From NCBI GenBank assembly GCA_946479995.1, contig CAMLIU010000022.1, positions 1-11,443 on the forward strand: a DNA stretch of 11,443 nt, given 5' to 3'. The position numbers were made by a program, and so were the translations under genes. Source of the stretch: an uncultured Gemmatimonadota bacterium. Its GTDB lineage: Bacteria > Gemmatimonadota > Gemmatimonadetes > Gemmatimonadales > Gemmatimonadaceae. Shown here piece after piece: positions 1-6,152 of the stretch. Each line of letters starts with the position of its first letter. The first letter of the stretch is position 1. The notes beneath the pieces were generated by a model that saw only the letters and a list, made by a program, of their open reading frames with translations, ran no database searches and had not been told where the DNA came from.

Positions 1-1085
1 TGAACGAGGGCGCGTTCTACTACATCCAGAAGCCGTTCCGCAACGACGAGCTGCTGGCCATCCTGAAGCGCGCCGCGGAGCACCGCGAGCTGCGGGTGGA
101 GAACCGTTCGCTGCGCCAGGAGATCAAGCGGCGCGAGGGTCCCGTCGGCACACGGCCGGTCGGCAACAGCCGGAGCTGGCTCGACGTCCTGCGCCTCGCC
201 GAGACGGTGGCGCCCACCGAGAGCACGGTGCTCATCCAGGGCGAGTCGGGAACCGGCAAGGAAGTGGTCGCGCGCTACATCCACGAGCTCTCGGCGCGCG
301 CCGAGCACACCTTCGCCAGCATCAACTGCGGCGCGCTCCCGGAGAGCCTGCTGGAGAGTGAACTGTTCGGCCACGTGAAGGGCGCGTTCACCGGCGCGGT
401 GAAGGACAAGAGCGGCCTGTTCACCGCCGCCGCGAGGGGCACCTTCTTCCTCGACGAGATCGGCGAGACCACGCCCGCCACGCAGGTGAAGCTCCTCCGC
501 GTGCTGCAGCATCGAGAGGTGATCCCGGTGGGCGCCACCGATCCGCAGCCGATCGACGTCCGCCTCATCGCGGCCACGAACCGCGAGCTGGAAGAGGAGA
601 TCCGCCGCGGTTCCTTCCGCACTGATCTCTTCTACCGCCTGAACGTGATCGCCCTGCACCTGCCGACGCTGCGGCAGCGTGCCGAGGACATCCCGCTGCT
701 CGCCACGCACTTCCTGTCGCGCATCGCCGAGCTGCGGCAGGAAGCGCCGAAGGAGTTGTCGAAGAGCGCCCTGGACGCCCTGGTGAACTACTCGTGGCCC
801 GGCAACGTCCGCGAGCTCGAGAATGCGCTCGAGCGCGCGGTCATCCTCACCCCTGGCGGCGAGATCTCTCCCTCGGCACTTCCGGAGCGCGTGACGGAGC
901 GGGTCAGCGAGCCTCTCGTGGCGGAGCGCACACCCACCAACCCGACGCTCGAGAGCATCGAGCGCGCGTACATCATGTGGGTGCTGCAGAGCGAGAGCGG
1001 CAACAAGAGCCGCGCCGCCGAGGTGCTGGGGATCGATCCCTCTACCCTGTACCGCAAGCTGTCGCGTTACGGGGTGGAGGCATGA
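1..1085 (+). CDS. Sigma-54-dependent NtrC-family response regulator (5' partial)
   Basis: The reading frame is open from base 3 through the window edge, so the N-terminus is missing; the GTG at 96 is internal and not the start. The visible part begins with the end of a receiver domain, including the conserved Lys-Pro (QKPF, about 27-38), followed by a charged helical linker. The AAA+ sigma-54 activator domain has Walker A GESGTGKE (240-263), the sigma-54-contacting GAFTGA loop (381-398), Walker B FFLDEIGE (444-467) and an arginine-finger region FRTDLFYRLNV (about 616-648). It ends in a Fis-type helix-turn-helix (NKSRAAEVLGIDPSTLYRKL, about 1002-1061). All catalytic motifs are intact, so it should hydrolyse ATP and open sigma-54 promoters. 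Its phosphorylated Asp and its cognate kinase lie outside the window. Its stop overlaps the ATG at 1082 by ATGA. Inference: it may act on the sigma-54-like promoter before the pilin gene. Confidence 0.95.
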   Translation, partial: NEGAFYYIQKPFRNDELLAILKRAAEHRELRVENRSLRQEIKRREGPVGTRPVGNSRSWLDVLRLAETVAPTESTVLIQGESGTGKEVVARYIHELSARAEHTFASINCGALPESLLESELFGHVKGAFTGAVKDKSGLFTAAARGTFFLDEIGETTPATQVKLLRVLQHREVIPVGATDPQPIDVRLIAATNRELEEEIRRGSFRTDLFYRLNVIALHLPTLRQRAEDIPLLATHFLSRIAELRQEAPKELSKSALDALVNYSWPGNVRELENALERAVILTPGGEISPSALPERVTERVSEPLVAERTPTNPTLESIERAYIMWVLQSESGNKSRAAEVLGIDPSTLYRKLSRYGVEA

Positions 1086-1234
1086 TCACGGCCACGCTGG
1101 ATGCAGCGGCGGCACACAAAGAGCCCAGGTCGACCGCGGATGCGGCGGATTCTTCCATCATGCTCCCCGCGACGCGGCTGCGGCTCTGCGCCCCGTCGCT
1201 CGTGGGCGCTGTCTTCACGATCCCTGCGCAATGA
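1082..1234 (+). CDS. Possible 50-residue ORF linking the regulator and the glycosyltransferase
   Basis: The ORF starts at the ATG that overlaps the regulator's TGA (ATGA, 1082-1085) and ends at a TGA that overlaps the ATG of the glycosyltransferase (ATGA, 1231-1234), so it fills the gap between two confident genes exactly. The peptide has an Ala-rich N-terminal half and a mildly hydrophobic C-terminal stretch (LVGAVFTIPA). I recognise no family, membrane segment or motif. The double stop/start overlap repeats the pattern seen at the next two gene junctions, which argues for translation. A GC-rich genome gives such ORFs by chance, however, and there is no Shine-Dalgarno. It could be a coupling leader, a small protein, or simply a spacer. 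Confidence 0.25.
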   Translation: MITATLDAAAAHKEPRSTADAADSSIMLPATRLRLCAPSLVGAVFTIPAQ

Positions 1235-2028
1235 GCTCCCTTCACACCCGTCCATCCGCTCGGCTCACACCCACGCTCGGCACGCCGACCCTCACGCTCG
1301 CCGCCTCGCCACGCGCGCTCACGCCGCTCGATCCGACGACGGCGCGCCTGTCGGTACTCATGCCGGTCTACAACGAGCGCAATACGATCGAGACCATTCT
1401 CGATCGCGTGCGCGCCGTGCCGGTCACCACGGAGATCGTCTGCGTCGATGACTGCTCTACCGACGGGACGCGTGAGCGGCTCATGGAGCTCGAGGCGGCG
1501 GGCTTCATCGACAAGCTGATCCTCCAGCCCAAGAACCGGGGGAAGGGGGCCGCGATTCGCACGGCGCTCGCGGCGAGTACGGGCGAGGTGGTGATCGTGC
1601 AGGATGCCGACCTGGAATACGATCCACAGGACTGGCCGGCGCTGCTCCAGCCGATCTTCGACGGCAAGGCGGACGCCTGCTTCGGCTCACGCTTTCTCGG
1701 TGGTCCGCATCGCGTGCTGTACTACTGGCACTCGGTGGGAAATCACCTGCTCACCACCTTCTGCAACATGCTGGTGAACCTGAACCTCACCGACATGGAG
1801 ACGTGCTACAAGGCGATCCGAGGCGATCTCGCTCGATCACTGGCGCTCACGTCGGACCGCTTCGGCTTCGAGCCGGAGATCACGGCGCGCCTAGCGCAGC
1901 GCGATGCCCGCATTTACGAAGTCCCGATCTCCTATGCGGGCCGCACCTACGCGGAAGGCAAGAAGATCAACTGGAAGGATGGCCTCGCCGCCTTCTGGCA
2001 CATTCTCAAGTTCGGGTTGACGCGATGA
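1231..2028 (+). CDS. GT2 glycosyltransferase, polyprenyl-phosphate-mannose synthase (DPM1)-like
   Basis: A 265-residue soluble GT-A fold enzyme. The core begins near residue 40 with LSVLMPVYNE, followed by the nucleotide-binding VDDCSTDGT (72-80), NRGKGAAIRTAL (102-113) and the metal-binding DxD motif as QDADLEYDP (124-132). Further family landmarks are TDMETCYKAIR (187-197), FGFEPEITA (211-219) and RTYAEGKKINWKDG (238-251). These match bacterial dolichol/polyprenyl-phosphate mannose (or glucose) synthase-like GT2 proteins. There is no C-terminal membrane segment, so it is probably peripheral on the inner membrane, moving a sugar from a nucleotide donor to polyprenyl phosphate. The first ~38 residues are low-complexity (Thr/Pro/Leu/Ala), but no other good start exists before the catalytic core, so ATG 1231 is kept. 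It overlaps the next gene by ATGA, which suggests it supplies the lipid-linked sugar to the two membrane proteins downstream. The donor sugar cannot be read from the sequence. Confidence 0.9.
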   Translation: MSSLHTRPSARLTPTLGTPTLTLAASPRALTPLDPTTARLSVLMPVYNERNTIETILDRVRAVPVTTEIVCVDDCSTDGTRERLMELEAAGFIDKLILQPKNRGKGAAIRTALAASTGEVVIVQDADLEYDPQDWPALLQPIFDGKADACFGSRFLGGPHRVLYYWHSVGNHLLTTFCNMLVNLNLTDMETCYKAIRGDLARSLALTSDRFGFEPEITARLAQRDARIYEVPISYAGRTYAEGKKINWKDGLAAFWHILKFGLTR

Positions 2029-3701
2029 CGTGGCGCCGACTGCGGCCCGGGTACGCGGCCGCCGCGACGGTCGCGGTCCTGGCCCTGCTCGCCTGCGTGA
2101 CGAGCCTCGGCCACGATTTCACGTATGACGACCGCAGCATCGTCGAAACGAATGCCAGCGTCCACACGCTGGCGGGCATGTGGCGGCTCTTCGGTCAGCC
2201 CTACTGGCCGAGAAACCTGGGGGGCGATGGCTATCGTCCGCTGGTGATGGCGTTCTTCGCGCTCCAATGGGTCGTGGGCGGCGGCGGACCGTGGTTGTTC
2301 CACCTCGTGACCATCATTCTCGCGGTGGCGGCCGCCCTCTCCGTCCAGTGGTGCGCGCGGTCCATCCTGCCAGCTCGCGCGGCGTGGGTCGCCGCGGCGC
2401 TGTTCGCGGTGCATCCCGTCCACGTGGAAGTCACGGGCGGCGTCGTCGGGCAGTCAGAGCTCATCGTCGCCCTGTGCGTGTGCGTCGCCGTGGGGATCTA
2501 CCTGCGCGAGCGGCAACGCCAGGCGCTCCGCCCGCGCGCCGGTGCCGCCATTCTCGGCCTCTACGTCCTCGGGCTTCTCGCCAAGGAGCACGCCATCGTG
2601 CTCCCCCTTCTTCTCGCCGCGGCAGAGTGGACGGTGATCAGCGGCCCGCGTTGGCGCGTGCGGATGCGGGAGCTGCGGCTGTTCGGACTCCTCCTCATCG
2701 TCGTATCCTCGGCGTTTCTTCTCGTGCTCGCGCAGGTGCACCAGGATCTCGCCGGGTTCCATCCGTATCCCGCGTTCCGCTACCTGCACATGAGCGCGCT
2801 CGACCGCGCATCGACGGTGCTGACGATGCTTCCGCGGGTGGCTCGCCTGCTGGTGTTCCCCACGCATCTCAGCGCTGACTATTCCCCCGCGGATATCGCG
2901 ATCACCGCGGGGTTCGGTGTGGCTCAGCTGCCGGGACTCTTCCTCGCCATCGGCGTGGTTGTCCTCGCGGTCGCGCTGCGGCGACGCGCCGCGGTGGCGA
3001 GCTTCGGGCTGTGCTGGCTGGTGATCTCCTTCCTGCCGGTGAGCAACCTGCTCGTCCCGGCAGGATTCCTCATCGCCGAGCGGACGCTGTTCCTGCCCAG
3101 CGTCGGGGTCGTCCTCGTGGCCGGGGCGGCCGCGTCCGCGCTGCTGGCCCGCGGCCGGCCGCACGAGCGATACCTCGGCGGCGCGCTGCTCGCGAGCCTG
3201 CTCGTACTGGGAGTCGCCCGCAGTGTCGACCGACAGCAGGTGTGGAAGAACAACGGCGTCTTCTTCGACACGCTCGTGAAGGATGCGCCGCTCAGCTACC
3301 GCGCCCACCTGCTTCGTGCCCGGGTCATCGGGCGCGAGGGCCGCGTGCCCGAAGCGGTGGCCGAATACCGGGTGGCCATGCGCCTCTTTCCGTATGACGT
3401 GAAGATGATGCTGACGATGGCGCGCGATTATCAGCGGATGAACGCCTGTCCCCTGGCGATCGCCGTGCTAGAGTGGTCCTACAAGCTCGAGCCGCTCGTC
3501 GCCGAAGGGCGCGACGCGTACGTGGACTGCCTGCAGCAGCAGCGCCAGTGGCAGCAGTCGCGCACGGAGGCGCTGAAGGCGCTGAGTCTCGTGTCGGGTC
3601 CGAGGAGCCGTCAGTTCCGCGCCGACGTCGCCCGCGCCGACAGCGCGCTCGGCCGGCGTCGCCCGGCGCCCGTCACCGATCGCATCGCACTCGTCCAATG
3701 A
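2025..3701 (+). CDS. TMTC/DUF1736-like membrane glycosyltransferase with TPR repeats, copy 1
   Basis: 558 residues from the ATG overlapping the preceding stop (ATGA, 2025-2028); the frame is open further upstream, but that part lies inside the GT2 gene. The order is: first membrane helix (about 13-27); an extracytoplasmic loop with paired acids FTYDD (32-36), where GT-C enzymes keep their catalytic acidic residues; GDGYRPLV (67-74); FAVHPVHVEVTGG (127-139) with GQSE (142-145); LAKEHAI (185-191); several more hydrophobic helices; SADYSP (283-288); and the signature GFLIAERTLFLPSVG (347-361). That set is characteristic of TMTC-type protein O-mannosyltransferases. About 140 C-terminal residues form TPR-like helical pairs (about 423-525). 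Expected role: transfer of a sugar from a polyprenyl phosphate to Ser/Thr of exported proteins. It is a paralog of the next gene. Substrate and activity are inferred. A TPR-membrane protein without enzymatic activity is the alternative. Confidence 0.88.
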   Translation: MTWRRLRPGYAAAATVAVLALLACVTSLGHDFTYDDRSIVETNASVHTLAGMWRLFGQPYWPRNLGGDGYRPLVMAFFALQWVVGGGGPWLFHLVTIILAVAAALSVQWCARSILPARAAWVAAALFAVHPVHVEVTGGVVGQSELIVALCVCVAVGIYLRERQRQALRPRAGAAILGLYVLGLLAKEHAIVLPLLLAAAEWTVISGPRWRVRMRELRLFGLLLIVVSSAFLLVLAQVHQDLAGFHPYPAFRYLHMSALDRASTVLTMLPRVARLLVFPTHLSADYSPADIAITAGFGVAQLPGLFLAIGVVVLAVALRRRAAVASFGLCWLVISFLPVSNLLVPAGFLIAERTLFLPSVGVVLVAGAAASALLARGRPHERYLGGALLASLLVLGVARSVDRQQVWKNNGVFFDTLVKDAPLSYRAHLLRARVIGREGRVPEAVAEYRVAMRLFPYDVKMMLTMARDYQRMNACPLAIAVLEWSYKLEPLVAEGRDAYVDCLQQQRQWQQSRTEALKALSLVSGPRSRQFRADVARADSALGRRRPAPVTDRIALVQ

Positions 3702-5368
3702 CACGCCGCTCCTGGTTCGCTCCGGCGATCGTCGCCCTGCTCGCGCTCGCCGCCTGCGTCACGAGCCTCGGTCACGACTTCACCTTCGACGACCGGTTCG
3801 TGATCCTTCACAACGATCACGTGCACCTGCTCCGGAACCTGTGGCGGCTGTTCGGGCAGACGTACTGGCCGCTCGACCTCGGCGGCGATGGATACCGGCC
3901 GCTCGTGATGTCGCTGTTCACCATCCAGTGGGTCGCCGGAGGCGGTGCGCCGTGGATCTTCCACCTCGGCAACATCCTGCTCGCCGTCGCCACCGCGCTC
4001 GCCGTGTACTGGTGTGCCGCCGCCCTGCTGCCACGCCGTGCGGCGTGCGCCGCCGCCGTACTCTTCGCGGTGCATCCGGTGCACGTGGAAGTCACGGGAA
4101 ACATCGTCGGCCAGTCAGAGCTGCTCGTGGCGCTCTTCCTGTGCCTCGCCATCGGCATGTACCTGCGCGCCCGCCAGCAGGGACCGCTGTCGCGGCGCAC
4201 GATGGCGGCGATCCTCGTGCTCTACATTCTCGGGCTCCTCTCCAAGGAGCACGCGATCGTGCTGCCATTGCTCCTCCTTGGAGCGGAGCTCACCCTCGCA
4301 GAATCTCCGTCCTGGCGGCCGCGCACGCCGGAGCTGCGCGCCTTCGGCCTGATGCTCGTGCTCATCTCCCTCGCGCACCTGTACGTGCTCGGGCTGGTCC
4401 ACGGCGGCATCGCCGGCTTCGTGTCGTATCCCGCCTTCCAGTACCTACACATGACGGCACTGGACCGTGCCGGTACGATGGCGCTCCTGCTCCCCCGCAT
4501 CGCGCGGCTCCTGGTGTTTCCGACACAGCTGCGCGGAGACTACTCCCCCACTGACATTCCGCTCGCGCAGGGCTTCGATCCGCTCGAGCTGCCCGGGATC
4601 TTCATCGCCGTGGCATTCGTGCTGCTCGTGGTGGCGCTCCGACGCCGCTCACCGGTGGCGAGCTTCGGCCTGCTCTGGGTCATCATCGCCTTCCTTCCCG
4701 TGAGCAACCTGCTCGTCCCCACGGGCTTCCTGATCGCCGAGCGCACGCTGTTCTTTCCCAGTGTCGGCATCGTGATCGTGGCGGGCGCGGTCATCGCGCA
4801 CCTGATGACTGTCGCGCAGCACCGGCAGCGGTGGGTGGTCGCAACCGCGTTCGGCGCGCTCGTGCTTCTCGGGCTCGGACGAAGCATCGACCGCCAGCGC
4901 GTATGGAAGAACAACCACGTGTTCCTCGACGCGCTCGTGCGCGACGCGCCCGACAGCTATCGCGCGCACTTCCTGCGCGGCCAGTTGATGCGCGCCGAAA
5001 ACCGGCCCGCGGAGATGGAAGCCGAGTACCAGCGCGCCATCAAGCTGTTTCCGTATGATCCGCGTATGATGCTCGTCGCCGCCGCGGACTATCACAACGT
5101 GGGCGCGTGCGCCATCGCCGACGCGTACCTGCGCTGGACGTTCGCGCTCGACCCCAGGTTGTCGGAGGGACGAGTGGCATATGTGCAATGCCTCGTGCAC
5201 GAGAAGCAGTGGCAATCGGCGCGCGCCGAAGCGCTCACGGCACTCCCCATCGTCCGGCCACCGGATGTGCGACGATTGCGCCAGTTGCTCGTCTCTGTGG
5301 ACAGCGCGCTCGGTCGCCCGCATCCACGACGTGACACCTCGATCGATGAGCGCATTGCAATACGCTAG
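3698..5368 (+). CDS. TMTC/DUF1736-like membrane glycosyltransferase with TPR repeats, copy 2
   Basis: 556 residues from the ATG overlapping the stop of copy 1 (ATGA, 3698-3701). It aligns end to end with copy 1 with no large gaps and more than half the residues identical by eye. It retains every landmark: FTFDD (28-32), GDGYRPLV (63-70), FAVHPVHVEVTGN (123-135), GQSE (138-141), LSKEHAI (181-187), GDYSP (280-284) and GFLIAERTLFFPSVG (343-357), then VWKNN (402-406) and C-terminal TPR-like helices (about 419-520). Because all putative catalytic acids are kept, both copies look functional and may differ in acceptor or act as a pair. This is the last gene of the overlapping chain; the pilin promoter region follows. 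The assignment to the GT-C/TMTC family rests on motif recognition, and the acceptor protein is unknown. Confidence 0.88.
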   Translation: MTRRSWFAPAIVALLALAACVTSLGHDFTFDDRFVILHNDHVHLLRNLWRLFGQTYWPLDLGGDGYRPLVMSLFTIQWVAGGGAPWIFHLGNILLAVATALAVYWCAAALLPRRAACAAAVLFAVHPVHVEVTGNIVGQSELLVALFLCLAIGMYLRARQQGPLSRRTMAAILVLYILGLLSKEHAIVLPLLLLGAELTLAESPSWRPRTPELRAFGLMLVLISLAHLYVLGLVHGGIAGFVSYPAFQYLHMTALDRAGTMALLLPRIARLLVFPTQLRGDYSPTDIPLAQGFDPLELPGIFIAVAFVLLVVALRRRSPVASFGLLWVIIAFLPVSNLLVPTGFLIAERTLFFPSVGIVIVAGAVIAHLMTVAQHRQRWVVATAFGALVLLGLGRSIDRQRVWKNNHVFLDALVRDAPDSYRAHFLRGQLMRAENRPAEMEAEYQRAIKLFPYDPRMMLVAAADYHNVGACAIADAYLRWTFALDPRLSEGRVAYVQCLVHEKQWQSARAEALTALPIVRPPDVRRLRQLLVSVDSALGRPHPRRDTSIDERIAIR

Positions 5369-5450
5369 ACATCCTGCGAATTCCTTCACCCCGCGCTGCC
5401 TGCCAGGCTGGAACCCATTCGCTAACTCGTTGCAGGACCAAGAGATCCAC

Positions 5451-5492
5451 CACGGTGCCGGCTTGGTCCGCCAGTTGCCTTACACGGTGCCG
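5451..5492 (+). repeat. 10-bp direct repeat CACGGTGCCG flanking the pilin promoter
   Basis: CACGGTGCCG occurs at 5451-5460 and again at 5483-5492, exactly 32 bp apart, which is about three helical turns. The first copy ends two bases before the -24 element and the second covers the predicted transcription start. This placement would suit a repressor or accessory factor bound on one DNA face, but it may be coincidence in GC-rich DNA. Confidence 0.4.
5463..5479 (+). promoter_or_regulatory. Putative sigma-54 (-24/-12) promoter of the pilin gene
   Basis: TTGGTCCGCCAGTTGCC fits the sigma-54 consensus YTGGCACG-N4-TTGC. The invariant GG is at 5465-5466, the invariant GC at 5477-5478, and exactly ten bases lie between them; TTGC is intact at 5475-5478. 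Transcription would start near 5490, giving a leader of about 71 nt before the pilin ATG at 5561. Pilin genes in Pseudomonas and Myxococcus are known to be driven by sigma-54 with PilR-type activators. Two such activators, both with GAFTGA, are encoded in this window. I could not identify a clear upstream activator site; it may lie in 5369-5450 or inside the end of the preceding gene. Confidence 0.7.
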
Positions 5493-5535
5493 TCAGATTC
5501 ACCTGCTGTTCCCCGCCGACGGCGAACCTGCCGTC
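5489..5535 (+). promoter_or_regulatory. Pilin 5' UTR with two competing 6-bp stems
   Basis: GACGGC (5518-5523) can pair with GCCGTC at 5530-5535, giving a 6-bp stem with a 6-nt loop. It can also pair with an identical GCCGTC at 5489-5494 near the predicted 5' end of the transcript. The two pairings exclude each other. The downstream hairpin ends 25 nt before the pilin start codon. Role unknown: it may protect the 5' end or affect translation, or be fortuitous. Confidence 0.3.
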
Positions 5536-5560
5536 AAACTCCCCTCCCTGTGAGATCCCA

Positions 5561-5989
5561 ATGACTCAGATTCGCAAGGGCTTTACGCTCATCGAGCTCC
5601 TCATCGTGGTCGTCATCATCGGTATTCTTGCCGCGATCGCGATCCCGAAGTTCGCCAACACCAAGACCAAGGCGTACCAGACGGCCATGAAGTCCGACCT
5701 GCGCAACCTGGTGACGGCGGAAGAGGCGTTCTTCTCTGACTCCGGTAAGTACCGCACGTACACCCCGATGGGCGCCCAGGGTGACACGGTCCTGAAGTTC
5801 CGCCCCTCGACGAGCGTGAGCGATCCGAAGATCGTGACGGGCGCCGGCTCGTGGACCGCCACGGTGACGCACTCGCAGATTCCTGCGCCGTTCACCTGCG
5901 GCATCGGCGTGAACACGACCAACCCGCTCCCCGGCCAGACGGCGGCGGGCGACGGTGAGCCGGTCTGCGCGGCGGTAACCCAGCCGTAA
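5561..5989 (+). CDS. pilA: Type IV major pilin (PilA-like)
   Basis: 142 residues. A six-residue basic leader plus Gly (MTQIRKG) precedes FTLIE, the prepilin peptidase site, so the mature protein begins at Phe8 with the required Glu at mature position 5 (E12). The hydrophobic N-terminal helix runs from about 8 to 30 (LIELLIVVVIIGILAAIAIP), followed by the usual polar continuation (TAMKSDLRNLVTAEEAFF). The globular part is Thr/Ser/Gly-rich (for example TSVSDPKIVTGAGSWTATVT). Two cysteines, C113 and C136, probably close the C-terminal disulfide loop. Size and plan fit a major pilin subunit exported and polymerised at the inner membrane. It is monocistronic-looking: a sigma-54-like promoter and ~190-bp leader region before it, and a strong hairpin after it. 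There is only a weak GAG at 5552-5554 as ribosome site. The Ser/Thr-rich surface makes it a plausible acceptor for the upstream glycosyltransferases, but that is inference. Confidence 0.95.
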   Translation: MTQIRKGFTLIELLIVVVIIGILAAIAIPKFANTKTKAYQTAMKSDLRNLVTAEEAFFSDSGKYRTYTPMGAQGDTVLKFRPSTSVSDPKIVTGAGSWTATVTHSQIPAPFTCGIGVNTTNPLPGQTAAGDGEPVCAAVTQP

Positions 5990-6031
5990 GCAGGACTCGC
6001 GATACGGTTGCAGCAAGCGAACAGATGCAAA

Positions 6032-6070
6032 CAGAACGGCGCACCGGACGAGGTCCGGTGCGCCGTTCTG
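6032..6070 (+). terminator. Perfect 18-bp hairpin after the pilin gene
   Basis: CAGAACGGCGCACCGGAC (6032-6049), loop GAG, then its exact reverse complement (6053-6070). The stem is unusually long and perfect and starts 43 bases after the pilin stop. No T-run follows (ctgtcggc), so it is not a classical intrinsic terminator on this strand. It probably ends or stabilises the abundant pilin mRNA and separates it from the kinase gene. Confidence 0.75.
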
Positions 6071-6152
6071 CTGTCGGCAACGCGATCCGCCACTCCCGAT
6101 GACCTCGCCGCCGTGCCACTCGTCCTCCTGGTACACGCGATTCCCTCTCCAG

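Noticed and set aside
1803..2024. N-terminal extension of the first TMTC-like protein into the GT2 gene
   Set aside because: The in-frame extension lies wholly inside the conserved C-terminal half of the GT2 enzyme and is Arg/Pro-rich. The ATG at 2025 gives a normal basic start plus first membrane helix and matches the paralog.
5409..5434. TTGCA near 5430 and TGG near 5409 as an alternative pilin sigma-54 promoter
   Set aside because: Neither pairing gives GG and GC with ten bases between; only the site at 5463-5479 has the correct spacing.
5993..6012. GG...TTGCA as a second sigma-54 promoter before the kinase
   Set aside because: The GG and GC are 17 bases apart start to start instead of 12, which is incompatible with sigma-54 spacing.
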